A stretch of 64,000 bases of DNA from Thaumasiovibrio occultus (GTDB lineage: Bacteria > Pseudomonadota > Gammaproteobacteria > Enterobacterales > Vibrionaceae): contig AP023052.1 in NCBI GenBank assembly GCA_019703815.1, positions 1,798,001-1,862,000 of the forward strand, read 5' to 3'. Both the position numbers and the translations under genes were made by a program. The notes beneath the pieces are model-generated. The model was not told the origin of the DNA. It was given only the letters and a program-made list of their open reading frames with translations, and did not search any database. Shown piece by piece: positions 26,790-36,090 of this stretch (positions within the stretch are counted from its first letter, which is position 1; each line of letters starts with the position of its first letter).

Positions 26790-27161
26790 TTACGCCGCCT
26801 GTTTGAAGTCTATAAACTCAACCAATGAGCGAACCTTGAAGAAGATTTCGGCAGATTTACTGCTCTTAAAATCATCCAAGGTGACAGAAGTGAAATGCGG
26901 GTAGTCTGCAGCAAGCTTGGTGAGAATGTCATCAGAGACATTACCATCGGCACCTAAGAACGCTTGCTCTTTTAGAAACGCGGGGAAAACTTCGCCAGCA
27001 GAGATCTTAAGACCATAGTTTTGTTCAATCGCGTAGATAATATCGACAAAATCAATTGATTCTGCAGCCAGATCATCCACTAAGTTCGCGTCAACAGTAA
27101 TTTCTTCAGGCTCTACACCAAGTACTTCAACTAGAATATTTTCTACTTCTTTCAATGACAT
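26790..27161 (-). CDS. Acyl carrier protein with C-terminal extension
   Basis: A 123-residue acyl carrier protein that would hold the growing chain on phosphopantetheine. The attachment serine is in DDLAAESIDFVDI near residue 35, with ESID in place of the usual DSLD. After the standard carrier domain (about 80 residues) there is an unusual extra 40 residues (VTLDDFKSSKSAEIFFKVRS and following). AAGGAG lies eight bases before the ATG. It is the first gene of the ten-gene leftward operon. No phosphopantetheinyl transferase or second carrier protein is seen in the window, so activation depends on a gene elsewhere. Confidence 0.88.
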   Translation of the reverse strand: MSLKEVENILVEVLGVEPEEITVDANLVDDLAAESIDFVDIIYAIEQNYGLKISAGEVFPAFLKEQAFLGADGNVSDDILTKLAADYPHFTSVTLDDFKSSKSAEIFFKVRSLVEFIDFKQAA

Positions 27162-27850
27162 GATTTTTCTCCTTCCTTAAAAATCACATCCGAGATTATG
27201 AGCAAAGCAATATGGCATTAACTTAAATTAAATATTTTTGCGACCATCGCCCCATTAATAAATTGAAATAAATTATAAATATCAGAAAAAGCCAACAACA
27301 TTCAGTAATTGACAAAATATGACGCATTAATAACAACAAAAGTATTGCCATAAGGGATTAACTTACGTTATTTGCGCGTATTAAGAATGACAGTCAACGC
27401 AAAAGGAAGGGAATGGTTACTACAGCTATCAATAACAAGATTTAATACCTTTTAAAGATATCCAGAAAGTGTAGAACAAAAATGATGCGCTTGCCAAAAA
27501 ATCATTAAACGCATTTAACCAGACAATAAAAAAAGATTAACCCTTAGAATGAAAATTCGGGACAAATATATTAAACAGAGAGGCAGCCTTTAATAAATTG
27601 AGTCAAATAATCATCAAAGAATATATAACACAACAGATGGATTTCTAATTATTATTTCTATCATAAATATAGATAAAGTAGACAGTTAAACAGCAAAGCC
27701 CCATTCTCTCTGCGCTAACAGCATGATCTCTACTATCAATAAAAATCTCATCAATCAATGCGCTAAAGAAACTGTCATTTTGGGACAAAAAAGACTTAAA
27801 ATTCAGGATCCCACAGAAAATGGGCTCACGCTAGAAACAAGTTAATCAAA
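27162..27850. promoter_or_regulatory. AT-rich upstream region of the acyl-synthase operon
   Basis: About 690 bp with no supportable gene, visibly much richer in A and T than the flanking coding DNA, with many A- and T-tracts. It must contain the promoter of the operon that begins at 27161. Long AT-rich leaders of this kind are typical H-NS targets in gammaproteobacteria. No specific operator could be identified by eye. Confidence 0.55.
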
Positions 27851-27880
27851 AAAAAGCCTGCTATCGAAGCAGGCTTTTTT
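27851..27880. terminator. Terminator of ndh
   Basis: The stem AAAAAGCCTGC/GCAGGCTTTTT has a 7-base loop, 6 bp beyond the ndh stop. It isolates ndh from the acyl-synthase operon. Confidence 0.9.
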
Positions 27881-27885
27881 CTTTC

Positions 27886-29175
27886 TTAGTGAAGTTTTAA
27901 ATTAGGTCGTAACGCCCGATTGATTCTACCCACCAACATCATCAATCCGGTCTTAAATGTGCCGTGAAGTGCAACCTGGTGCATACGGTATAGGGATACA
28001 TAAACCACGCGAGCAATACGGCCTTCAACCATCATTGAGCCTTTGGTTAAGTTACCCATTAAACTGCCCACGGTTGAAAAGCGACTCAGTGAAACGAGCG
28101 AGCCGTGATCGTTATATACGTAAGGCTTCAACTGCCCGCCATTAAATTGCGCGACAATATTTTTGTAAGCGTGCGACGCCATTTGGTGAGCAGCCTGCGC
28201 GCGTGGCGGTACAAAACTGCCATCGGCTTGCGTACAAGACGCCAAGTCACCAATCACATAAATGTTCTCATCGCGCGTTGTTTGCAAGGTATCTTTAACT
28301 ACCAGCTGGTTAATACGGTTAGTTTCAAGGCCGGCAATATCTTTGATGAAATCTGGCGCCTTGATCCCGGCAGCCCACACCATGATTTGAGCAGGGATCA
28401 ACTCCCCCTCTTTGGTTGTCAGACCATTCTTGTCTGCTTTGACAATCATGGTATTGGTGCACACTTTCACCCCAAGCTTAGTCAGCTCTTGGTGTGCCGC
28501 CCCGGAGATACGCGGCGGAAGCGCTGGCAAAATGCGCTCACCTGCCTCGACCAAACTCACGTTGAGTTTTTTGCTGTCTAAATCTTTAAAGCCATAGTTT
28601 TGCAGCTCTTTCACTGCATTATGAAGTTCGGCTGACAGTTCAACCCCTGTTGCACCGCCACCCACAATGGCGATATCCACAGTTTTTTGTTCCATGCTGG
28701 TGTGCAGCTTCAAGAACTGGTTGTTCATTTCAGTACGGAAACGGTGCGCTTGCTCTGGGCTATCGAGGAAAATACAGTGGTCGCGAACCCCTTCAGTGTT
28801 GAAATCGTTCGATGTCGAGCCGATCGCCATGATCAGCACGTCATAGTTAAGGTGACGTTCGGGCATGATCAACTCACCCGATTCATCATACATCGCCGAC
28901 AGCACCAAGGTTTTAGAGTCACGCTGGATGTCTTGCAATGAACCCAGTTGGAAATCAAAGCCATGGTTACGTGCATGTGCGCGATAGCTTAATGCATCCA
29001 CACCTGCATCCAATGAACCTGTTGCCACTTCATGCAGCAACGGTTTCCATAAATGGCTGGCATTACGGTCAATCAAAACAACTTCCGCTTTGCCTTTTTT
29101 ACCAAATTTACGCCCAAACTTGGTCGCTAGTTCTAATCCACCAGCACCACCACCAACAATAACAATCTTGGTCAT
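27886..29175 (-). CDS. ndh: Type II NADH:quinone oxidoreductase
   Basis: Single-subunit, non-proton-pumping respiratory NADH dehydrogenase on the inner face of the membrane (429 residues from 29175). The FAD-binding motif is VIVGGGAGG at the N terminus, followed by the [12 protein letters not shown] quinone-side segment near residue 43. The NADH-binding motif is [15 protein letters not shown] near 170, and the second FAD contact is [10 protein letters not shown] near 305. The start is placed at the second Met, with GAGGGG six bases upstream; the first Met would be too close. A palindromic FNR-like site lies upstream. Confidence 0.95.
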   Translation of the reverse strand: MTKIVIVGGGAGGLELATKFGRKFGKKGKAEVVLIDRNASHLWKPLLHEVATGSLDAGVDALSYRAHARNHGFDFQLGSLQDIQRDSKTLVLSAMYDESGELIMPERHLNYDVLIMAIGSTSNDFNTEGVRDHCIFLDSPEQAHRFRTEMNNQFLKLHTSMEQKTVDIAIVGGGATGVELSAELHNAVKELQNYGFKDLDSKKLNVSLVEAGERILPALPPRISGAAHQELTKLGVKVCTNTMIVKADKNGLTTKEGELIPAQIMVWAAGIKAPDFIKDIAGLETNRINQLVVKDTLQTTRDENIYVIGDLASCTQADGSFVPPRAQAAHQMASHAYKNIVAQFNGGQLKPYVYNDHGSLVSLSRFSTVGSLMGNLTKGSMMVEGRIARVVYVSLYRMHQVALHGTFKTGLMMLVGRINRALRPNLKLH

Positions 29176-29647
29176 GCTCATCCCCTCAAATTATGACATT
29201 AATCCAGTGTCCTACCGCCAGCGCAGTAGGCAAAAGTTCCGTGTTATTCGTTTTGAGTGCAGATAGCTACAGAGATGTTACACAGCATGTATTTTTCCAT
29301 TTTGTTTATTACACACCGCCCAACCACACTTTGACCTGTGTCAATATCTACACCGAGTGTGGGGCGATTATGGCGCACAAATGGAGTCCAGGGAAGAAAA
29401 AATTCAAATATTCCTACAAGATTTACTGCTTTTTACGCAAGAATTCAGCTCGCGGTTACAACATTTGTCGATCTTTATCACATTTTGGATGCAAAAAGGC
29501 AAGCCATTGCAACGTGTGCAGCTTGCCTTTTTAACCTCGGTGTCTGATGGCTTTGTTGCCTGTTAGCGCTTACCGGTTGGGATGATCAAAATGTATCCGA
29601 GCAATCCATTCTGCGCTAGCCCACAGGACCCTGACCGTTTGAATTAA
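29176..29647. other. Gene-free region upstream of ndh
   Basis: About 470 bp between ndh and ycfP. It contains an FNR-like palindrome at 29331 and a hairpin-prone segment near 29502-29532 (AAGGCAAGC... and ...GCTTGCCTTTTT), which is compatible with a terminator for a transcript entering from either side. Short open frames at 29338-29566 have no ribosome binding site and no recognisable product. Confidence 0.45.
29331..29344. promoter_or_regulatory. Candidate FNR site upstream of ndh
   Basis: The perfect palindrome TTGAC-CTGT-GTCAA differs from the FNR consensus TTGAT-N4-ATCAA by one symmetric base. It lies about 155 bp before the ndh start. FNR represses ndh in E. coli, so the position makes sense, but the distance is long and the match is imperfect. 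Confidence 0.35.
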
Positions 29648-30187
29648 TTAACTGTTTTTAAACGCCTTAACTCGTTGCAAATGGTGCGAGATCTTCTTGA
29701 ATTTATGGCTTTCATTTTCATCCCAAATGATCTCGTAGTAGTCGGCCAGCTCATCGGCGCTGAGTTGGTTATCAAAAACTTCATCATTATTAGACAGAAA
29801 GACCAAACAGCTACCGCGGTTCTTAGCGCGAAACTCGGCCACGCATTTGGTGGCAATATCTGCGTACTCTTCGGGCCGGTTGATACGGCCTTCCATGGTG
29901 CGTTCTGGGTGCAAATTGGGATTGAAAATCGCTTGTTTAATGCCGCACAAGAAACCAATGCGCTCAGACCAATAACCGCCAAGGCCAACGCCACAAATGA
30001 TTGGCTGTGGATCATCAGATTGGTCGATGAGCTTTTGCACTTCTTTAAGGAGGTGCTGCATATCATGCTTAGGGTGAAGCGTGCTGTAGTTCACGAAGCG
30101 CACGTCGTCGTCGATAAACTGCAGTTGAAGGATCTTTTCGTGGTTACCCGGGCTTGTCGAGTCAAACCCATGCAAATAGATAATCAT
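29648..30187 (-). CDS. ycfP: YcfP-family alpha/beta-fold protein (UPF0227)
   Basis: A 179-residue cytoplasmic protein of the YcfP family, an alpha/beta-hydrolase-like fold of unproven function. It starts [18 protein letters not shown], with the HGF oxyanion-type segment, has [13 protein letters not shown] near residue 67 in place of the nucleophile elbow, and carries [11 protein letters not shown] near 88. The start at 30187 follows AAGGA by about ten bases and gives the family's usual length of about 180; a frame extending to 30469 would overlap thiK and is not supported. It keeps the ndh-ycfP-thiK order of related bacteria. Confidence 0.9.
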   Translation of the reverse strand: MIIYLHGFDSTSPGNHEKILQLQFIDDDVRFVNYSTLHPKHDMQHLLKEVQKLIDQSDDPQPIICGVGLGGYWSERIGFLCGIKQAIFNPNLHPERTMEGRINRPEEYADIATKCVAEFRAKNRGSCLVFLSNNDEVFDNQLSADELADYYEIIWDENESHKFKKISHHLQRVKAFKNS

Positions 30188-30354
30188 ATAACCATATTCC
30201 TTATCGGGACTTCCATCCTCCAAATCTAGCATGATTATCTGACGATCACAGCCGCGCAACCCGCCAGTTTGCGTGCGCTGCAGCAAGTTTATGACAAACC
30301 CTTCGGCTTTTTCGCGACTTTGTGGGGCTGATCCCCCTCTTATACTTTTGGCTT

Positions 30355-31158
30355 TTATCGCAACCGCGATTCGATCTGCTCTGCGCTTTCGATACACGCC
30401 GGTGATTGCCAGTAGCGGGCACAAAGACGATACCAGAGGGCAGCCAGCATATCGCACCACGGCAACCACGCCTCTATCGCTTGGCCTAATTTCTCTTCCG
30501 ATACTGTGATAAACGGCGCGTAGTGATGCGCGACTTGCTGTGCGTCAACCGATTCATTGCGGCACAGCATCGCCAAGTCCAGTGCGACGCAGCCCATGGC
30601 CGCATATTCCCAATCAATCAAACACAAACGGGTTGGCGTTTGGATCAAGTTATGACGACCCGCATCAAGATGAACAACGCCCAGTTGGATCACACGCGGC
30701 GGTTCTGCCTGCATAAAACCTTGATAAAGGGCTTGGGATTGCGGCGTTTTTTGCTCTAAATGCTGCCAGTAATGGCGCAGTCGCGCCTTCATATCAAAAA
30801 CAGGGCTATCCACTGTGTACTGGTGCACCTTGGCCAATAACTGGCAGATCTGAGCGACATCACCCGCAAAGTGTTCCCCTTCGACAAACTCGACAAAAAT
30901 TCCGGCCTCACATGTATCCAGCAGTTGCGGGGCAATCTCCGTCTGACTCAACGCGGCGAGAAATTTCGCCTCCGTTTGGCGATTAACCGCAATTAAAGGA
31001 TGAATATCCAATGAAGGCCGCCAGACCACGGCTTTCTGATCCCACTGCATTCGCCAGCATTGGCTAGACACACTACCCGTAAGCGAGCGCGGATCACTCA
31101 GCGGTTTGCCAAGCAGTGACGTCGGTAAATGTTGAACAGAGGAAAGAGGAAGCGGCAT
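30355..31158 (-). CDS. thiK: Aminoglycoside-phosphotransferase-fold kinase, ThiK-like
   Basis: A 267-residue protein of the choline kinase/APH fold. The catalytic loop His-x-Asp-x4-Asn is VHLDAGRHN near residue 180, and the metal-binding Asp is in [11 protein letters not shown] near 195. Its position between ycfL and ycfP is that of thiamine kinase ThiK in E. coli, which salvages thiamine by phosphorylation. The neighbourhood therefore supports that role, but substrate specificity is not visible in sequence. The ATG at 31158 is preferred, with AGGTGA eight bases upstream; a GTG four codons earlier is possible. Confidence 0.78.
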   Translation of the reverse strand: MPLPLSSVQHLPTSLLGKPLSDPRSLTGSVSSQCWRMQWDQKAVVWRPSLDIHPLIAVNRQTEAKFLAALSQTEIAPQLLDTCEAGIFVEFVEGEHFAGDVAQICQLLAKVHQYTVDSPVFDMKARLRHYWQHLEQKTPQSQALYQGFMQAEPPRVIQLGVVHLDAGRHNLIQTPTRLCLIDWEYAAMGCVALDLAMLCRNESVDAQQVAHHYAPFITVSEEKLGQAIEAWLPWCDMLAALWYRLCARYWQSPACIESAEQIESRLR

Positions 31159-31359
31159 CGGAGAGTTCACCTATAACATGAAGGCGGCGAGAGTAGCACG
31201 AGGCGAAACGCGAAATAAAGCCACAGGCATTGCTTCACCCGCGCTTTTTTAAATGCAGTGCAATCGCCACAACGACTCAAAGACAATAAATAAATGAAGG
31301 AAAACGAAGCAGGCAGGCACACCGCCTTACAAAATGCAGAAAGAACTGCGTGTTGGCGA

Positions 31360-31758
31360 TTACCGCGCCCGGATCAAAAAGCGAAACTGTGTCGCGCGTG
31401 GCTCCGGTGCAATATCACTGATCACGATATCTTTTTCACCTTGGCGGCGAGAGTTTAAGAGCACCGGTCTCCACTGCATCGCTTGCGGGGTGAATTCTAG
31501 CCCTTGATTGTCATACCACACGACATGATATTGCAACGCCAATGGCTCCGCTCCCAAATTGTGCAGTGCTACATTGGCGGTCAGCTGATTGTTCACCACC
31601 TCAGAATAAGGATGACCAACCGCTAAGCGCGACGTCAGGTTTTCTTCATTAATGACCACCACCCTGTCGGAATCATCAAGGCTAAGTCCGACCCTTGGTT
31701 GCGCACAACCTAACAAGCTCAGGGAAATACCAAGCACTGCGAACCAGTGACCAGTCAT
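31360..31758 (-). CDS. ycfL: YcfL-family lipoprotein (DUF1425)
   Basis: A 132-residue predicted lipoprotein with the lipobox LSLLGC at residues 13-18 of a short signal peptide. The mature part matches the DUF1425 pattern, with LTANVALHNLG near residue 60, LQYHVVWYDNQGLEF near 78 and FRFLIRAR at the end, suggesting a small beta-sandwich. Its function is unknown. It lies between hinT and thiK, as in enteric bacteria, although lpoB, which follows ycfL in E. coli, is absent here. Confidence 0.82.
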   Translation of the reverse strand: MTGHWFAVLGISLSLLGCAQPRVGLSLDDSDRVVVINEENLTSRLAVGHPYSEVVNNQLTANVALHNLGAEPLALQYHVVWYDNQGLEFTPQAMQWRPVLLNSRRQGEKDIVISDIAPEPRATQFRFLIRAR

Positions 31759-31826
31759 AAATCATGCCTCTTTGACTTGAAAACCGACCGGCGACAACAC
31801 CGGCTTAATGAAAAAGCGCCGCAGTA

Positions 31827-31877
31827 AAAAAGCCCGCAGCGGGGCGAACAAGACAGGCTAGCAACACACTAGCCTGT
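31827..31877 (-). terminator. Hairpins after hinT, probable terminator
   Basis: There are two stem-loops just past the hinT stop. One is a perfect 9-bp repeat, ACAGGCTAG/CTAGCCTGT, at 31853-31877. Beyond it is a GC-rich hairpin that, read leftward, ends in GGGCTTTTTT. Termination here would make ycfL a separate transcript. Confidence 0.6.
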
Positions 31878-31883
31878 ACGGTA

Positions 31884-32234
31884 TTACCCTACCAACAATG
31901 GACCCAATGGCTTACCGCCTACTAGGTGCATGTGGATGTGATAAACCTCTTGACCACCATACGTATTACAGTTCACGAGCAAACGGTAACCGTCTTCCGC
32001 AATACCTTCTTCTTTAGCCAGCTTTTGCGCTACCGTAAATAGACGACCCATGGTCAACTCATCCGCTTCAGTCACATCGTTCACTGTTGGGATCACTTTG
32101 TTCGGAATGATAAGGATATGGCTTGGTGCACGCGGATTGATGTCACGAAATGCCGTAACAAGATCATCCTGATAGACGATATCCGCTGGAATTTCTTTAC
32201 GGATAATTTTACTGAAAATGGTTTCTTCAGCCAT
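31884..32234 (-). CDS. hinT: HIT-family purine nucleoside phosphoramidase
   Basis: A 116-residue HIT protein that hydrolyses adenosine 5'-phosphoramidates and lysyl-AMP-type intermediates. The catalytic histidine triad is visible as [10 protein letters not shown] near residue 100, and the N terminus ([19 protein letters not shown]) and the [12 protein letters not shown] segment are typical of HinT. The length matches the family. AGAGGACC lies seven bases before the ATG. It is the first gene of the hinT-ycfL-thiK-ycfP-ndh neighbourhood. Confidence 0.95.
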   Translation of the reverse strand: MAEETIFSKIIRKEIPADIVYQDDLVTAFRDINPRAPSHILIIPNKVIPTVNDVTEADELTMGRLFTVAQKLAKEEGIAEDGYRLLVNCNTYGGQEVYHIHMHLVGGKPLGPLLVG

Positions 32235-32875
32235 TCGTAGGTCCTCTTAATCAATGTCGATTTGATTATATCGAAAGTCGCCCTAAGGTACAGTTTCATC
32301 CTATTCACGACTTGAAAAAGTCTACATTTGCCGAGAGCGCAGCATCGAGTTCTGTCACCTCACCCGTCACAGAAAGCCGACAAACCATATCACCGCCGTT
32401 TTCATCTACTATACCGCTATTTTTCGCATCATCATTAGCGCCTAGCGGGTGTTTACTTTTTAGCCAATTGGAGGCATAAATCTTAGCTACTGATTGATAT
32501 CGGTTGTGGGCATGGTCGCCAAATTATCGTGCGGATCATAGGAGATTGTTAGACGTTGGCTTATAGAACTCAAATTTCGTGCCCAATGTGTTTTTTTAGC
32601 GCGAACAATTACGTAACATACAATTTAAGTCCGTGTTATACCTCGCAAAAATATCGCTATTTGCGAAATACAATGGTCAAAATCGGGTTACGGCCGATAG
32701 GAAATAGCTAAGCGAGTCACAATTGAGAAATTTGCTCTTACTTCCATTTTTGAAGGGTGATAAGTTGGTGACGCATACCAATTTCGTTAAGCAAAACAAC
32801 AATACCCCTTACGAATATTCGCTACATTTCAAGCAATTGTGATTTAAGGCTGACACAATTTGCGGGAGAATCGAC
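32235..32875. other. Intergenic region between hinT and the chemoreceptor
   Basis: About 640 bp contains the divergent promoters of leftward hinT and the rightward chemoreceptor gene. I see no gene, no RNA gene and no strong inverted repeat. Confidence 0.5.
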
Positions 32876-34879
32876 ATGAAGAATCGACGCCAACCATCCA
32901 TTATCGCCCGCATGAATATTGGGTTTTTCTTTTTAGTAGTTTTGTTTGTCGCTACCACTACCCTAATGCAAAGCAGCACCAAGCTGGTTTACGGACAATT
33001 AGAAAAGGTGACGTCAGAAGCTTACCCACTCTACTCCCTTGCCAACCAAACCAGTGTCAGTTTGCTCGCTGCGGATAAAGTCTTTAAAGACTTCCTCACC
33101 ACGCAAGACCCAAGTCAAATGGAAGCCTATCAGGCCGAATTTGCCCAAGCGCAATCAAAATTCAATGCGTCACTGACCGCGCTGAATGACAAAGCGGGCA
33201 ACTTACCCGCCCTTCGTGAGCAACTTGAACAGCTCACCCAAATGGAAGAGCGCTACTTTGAAGAAGCCAAAGTTGCGATGACCAACTACCAAGAAAAATT
33301 GGTGGCAGAAGCCGAGCGCTCTGCCGCAGTGCGCCGTTACCAAGTATTGTACGGCGAGCTAAGCAATGGCATGCAAAGCTACATTAACGAAAGCGACAAC
33401 ATCGCCGTTAAAATGATCTCACGCAGCTACTTTGTGAAACTCGGTCAAACCGAGAAAACCACCTCAGACGCGCTAGCGAACGAAGACCCAAACATTGTGG
33501 GCAAAGCACTCAAAGACAACAAACGTTCGGTCACTCAGTTGGCCTATGCATTCGGCGCTATCGTGCGCCAAGATGCGAAAATTGGTGAAGTGTTCCAAAC
33601 ATCGATTGATCAGTTCGTGCTCGATATCGGTAAACCGGGTGGTATTCTTGACCAGCACTACAACTACCTCGTCGCCAAAGAAAAGCTTTACAGCAATATC
33701 GCGACGCTAGCGCAAGAAGTTGACTCGATCATGCAGCTGCTTGGCACCTTCGTAAACGTCGCCGAAGGCATGATGGATCAATCCATTGCGGTCGCCGATA
33801 GCGCGCACAGCAACGCGACAACAAAAGCGGCGCTGTTTAGCATTCTTGGTTTAGGGATCTGTGTGTTGATCGGCTGGTATATCTCTACCCGCATCCGCTC
33901 GCCACTGCATTCATTGATCAGCACCTTAGAGAGAATGACCCAAGGCGACATGACGCAGCGCTCTCCTCGCTCTAAATTCCGCGAGTTCGAGCAACTAAAT
34001 GGTCACGTCAATAACCTGGCGAGCACCTTACAAGAGATCATCCGCGAGCTTAGCCAAACCTCCTCCGGTTTAACCGCCGTCGCCTCAGATAACCAAACCA
34101 TTACCAATGAAGTGAAATCTCGCTTGCAAGGCCAAGGGGATCGCACAGCCTCTGCGGCCACGGCGATGACCCAAATGGATCACTCAGTCAAAGATGTCTC
34201 TATCAGTGCTGAAAGTACGATGGAAAAAGTTCATGCGGTGGAATCGGCGGCAGGCGCTGGACGCGATATCATGAGCCGCTCTATTTCAACTACCCAGCAG
34301 CTCTCTAGCCGCATTGATGAATCAGTACGCGCGGTGAACGAGCTCGAGAAAATGAGCCAAGATATCGGCGCAATTTTGGATGTGATCCGCAACATTGCTG
34401 ATCAAACCAACCTGTTAGCGTTGAATGCCGCGATTGAGGCAGCGCGCGCCGGTGAGCAAGGTCGTGGCTTTGCAGTGGTGGCTGATGAAGTGCGCGTTCT
34501 AGCTTCAAAAACCACGTCGTCAACCCAAGAGATCGAAAACATGATCCACGCGCTACAACAAGGCTCCGGCCAAGTGGCGACCTTGATGAAATCGTGCGTC
34601 TCAGAAATGGCCAACAATTCTAATCAAACGTCTGATGCCAACAGTGCGATGGAAGAAGTGTTGTCACTGATCCTGCAAATCAGCGAAATGAGCAGTCAGA
34701 TCTCCCAAGCGGCCGCAGAGCAAACCAACACCAGCTCTAATATCGCTGCAACACTGGAAGACATTAGCCATATCGCCGATACCAACTTCCACTCGATGGA
34801 AGATGTAGCGAAAGTGTCTGATCAGCTAGAACAACTTGCGCACAAGCAAAGTGAAATCGTCAAACGCTTCGTGGTGTAA
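32876..34879 (+). CDS. Methyl-accepting chemotaxis protein
   Basis: Membrane chemoreceptor of 667 residues. The first helix is at about residues 15-37, with a large periplasmic ligand domain of about 280 residues, mostly helical and rich in Gln/Ala. The second helix is near 318-338 and is followed by HAMP ([19 protein letters not shown]). The signalling tip that contacts CheA/CheW is the conserved [20 protein letters not shown] near residues 507-526. There is no CheR/CheB-docking pentapeptide at the C terminus. The start has GGGAG eight bases upstream. The ligand is unknown, and the gene stands alone with its own terminator. Confidence 0.94.
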   Translation: MKNRRQPSIIARMNIGFFFLVVLFVATTTLMQSSTKLVYGQLEKVTSEAYPLYSLANQTSVSLLAADKVFKDFLTTQDPSQMEAYQAEFAQAQSKFNASLTALNDKAGNLPALREQLEQLTQMEERYFEEAKVAMTNYQEKLVAEAERSAAVRRYQVLYGELSNGMQSYINESDNIAVKMISRSYFVKLGQTEKTTSDALANEDPNIVGKALKDNKRSVTQLAYAFGAIVRQDAKIGEVFQTSIDQFVLDIGKPGGILDQHYNYLVAKEKLYSNIATLAQEVDSIMQLLGTFVNVAEGMMDQSIAVADSAHSNATTKAALFSILGLGICVLIGWYISTRIRSPLHSLISTLERMTQGDMTQRSPRSKFREFEQLNGHVNNLASTLQEIIRELSQTSSGLTAVASDNQTITNEVKSRLQGQGDRTASAATAMTQMDHSVKDVSISAESTMEKVHAVESAAGAGRDIMSRSISTTQQLSSRIDESVRAVNELEKMSQDIGAILDVIRNIADQTNLLALNAAIEAARAGEQGRGFAVVADEVRVLASKTTSSTQEIENMIHALQQGSGQVATLMKSCVSEMANNSNQTSDANSAMEEVLSLILQISEMSSQISQAAAEQTNTSSNIAATLEDISHIADTNFHSMEDVAKVSDQLEQLAHKQSEIVKRFVV

Positions 34880-34936
34880 ACGCGGCGCGGTAACTGATTT
34901 ATCGATACTCGCAACACCAGACAACGCAGTTAACAA

Positions 34937-34966
34937 AAAAGCATAGCCACCCGCTATGCTTTTTTA
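34937..34966 (+). terminator. Terminator of the chemoreceptor gene
   Basis: The stem GCATAGC/GCTATGC, loop CACCC, is flanked by six A and six T residues. Confidence 0.88.
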
Positions 34967-35023
34967 TTGTCTCGACAACAGGTTTATATAGGTGAACAAG
35001 AATTCCACTGCTCACGACACCTA

Positions 35024-35146
35024 TTACGTCGATCCGTGTCGATAATCAGCCGGCAATGGACAACCCAGCGCCAATTCCAACGCGAGCGGATCGCTGGGTA
35101 ATGCGCCTTCTTCAACGTCATCAAAATACAAATGCTGATATTTCAT
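35024..35146 (-). CDS. Possible 40-residue protein
   Basis: A short frame encodes an acidic peptide beginning MKYQHLYFDDVEEG. The case for it is a good ribosome binding site (GGAGACAAGG directly before the ATG) and its position 54 bp downstream of, and in the same direction as, a 134-residue gene. I do not recognise it. The YFDDVEEG opening recalls the first strand of MaoC-type hotdog proteins, so it could also be a truncated remnant, but 40 residues are too few to decide. Confidence 0.4.
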   Translation of the reverse strand: MKYQHLYFDDVEEGALPSDPLALELALGCPLPADYRHGST

Positions 35147-35200
35147 CCTTGTCTCCAGCCCTCCGAATCATCTGCCCACTTAGGTAAAATACTGACCCAA

Positions 35201-35605
35201 TTAACTGCCGCCATTCACAAAGTGAGCTTTCGCTTGCTCTAACGCTTTGAGTACCCGACGCCGATTGTTTTTCTTGCGTAAAAAAGCGGGTAAACGCTCA
35301 AAAGGTGATTGCCCATCTCCTATTGAAGCCGCCGGCCCGTTCGAGAATGGTGACACGCCATAAAATCGGCTGGTTGGCAAAATCTTGCGGCTAAAGTAAT
35401 CAATATAGAGATCAAGCATGTCTAACGAAAAGAACACGAACTGGAAGTTACACACTTCAACATAATAGAGCCAAGGGATAGGCTCGCGCGCGACATAAGG
35501 ACGCCAGCTGCCATCAACAAAACCCGTGATCGGCACACCTTCGTTGCCATGAATACCCGCCGCTAAGGCTTTCCCTGTGGTGTATTGCTCTTTCCAATAT
35601 TTCAT
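35201..35605 (-). CDS. Hypothetical protein of 134 residues
   Basis: I do not recognise this family. The product has no signal peptide. It has aromatic-rich central segments (PIPWLYYVEVCNFQFVFFSL near residue 43, DLYIDYFSRKILP) and a basic C-terminal third (FLRKKNNRRRVLKALEQAKA near 107). It starts at an ATG 15 bp downstream of the 144-residue secreted protein gene, in the same direction, so the two are probably cotranscribed. Confidence 0.6.
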   Translation of the reverse strand: MKYWKEQYTTGKALAAGIHGNEGVPITGFVDGSWRPYVAREPIPWLYYVEVCNFQFVFFSLDMLDLYIDYFSRKILPTSRFYGVSPFSNGPAASIGDGQSPFERLPAFLRKKNNRRRVLKALEQAKAHFVNGGS

Positions 35606-35620
35606 ATCGACGCCGCCTCG

Positions 35621-36055
35621 CTATTTTCGGCTTTCACGACACTCTTGGTCCATCATCAGGCTCGCTTCCCGTTGAATGCCTTCAAATAACTCACACGGAC
35701 CTTCGTGTGCCGCCAAGTCGATATACCAGAACGGTGGCTCACTCGCGCAGGCAGCATAGTCGACAAAATTCCATTCACCGCTCTCTACTTGCTGCATCAC
35801 CGCCCACAAGCCTTTGTCGAGATCGTGGTCGCACTCCGCTAGCTTGCTCCAATCTAACCCCGAGCCATCGGCGCTTTCCAAACTGCCATAGGCCAACGCC
35901 CAGCCATCCGTGATCTGAAACAACGAGTAGGTCGCCGACACCGCTTGTCCGGTGACCGCTTCAGATTTTGCAATAATCGCCGCTTCCACCTCGGATTGTT
36001 CATTCGCCAGCGCAGGTGGGGCAAGTAATAGAGTCAATAAAATAGATGAACGCAC
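35621..36055 (-). CDS. Small secreted protein of 144 residues, function unknown
   Basis: Starts at a GTG with AAGGAA five bases upstream and has a clean signal peptide (SSILLTLLLAPPALA-NEQ), so it is periplasmic or outer-membrane associated. The mature part is acidic with four cysteines (in ECDHD, YAACASE, GPCEL and QECRE), which could form two disulfides. I do not recognise the family. It lies between two other small unassigned genes in the same direction. Confidence 0.65.
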   Translation of the reverse strand: MRSSILLTLLLAPPALANEQSEVEAAIIAKSEAVTGQAVSATYSLFQITDGWALAYGSLESADGSGLDWSKLAECDHDLDKGLWAVMQQVESGEWNFVDYAACASEPPFWYIDLAAHEGPCELFEGIQREASLMMDQECRESRK

Positions 36056-36090
36056 ATAAATTCCTTTCTGTTTCGATTTAACACGCGAAG

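Noticed and set aside
18152-27161. Calling the operon an aryl-polyene cluster
   Set aside because: Core enzymes are similar in type, but the ligase, lyase, transferases, exporter and second carrier protein expected for aryl polyenes are absent from the window.
29338-29566. Two overlapping 69-codon frames upstream of ndh
   Set aside because: They occupy the same bases in different frames, without ribosome binding sites; more likely leader/promoter DNA.
30188-30354. Possible loss of nagZ between thiK and ycfP compared with E. coli
   Set aside because: In V. cholerae, as I remember it, nagZ lies elsewhere, so the absence is probably normal for vibrios; no clear nagZ remnant is visible in the 167-bp gap.
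29648-30469. Long version of ycfP extending to 30469
   Set aside because: It would overlap thiK by 115 bp; the Met at 30187 gives the family length and N terminus.
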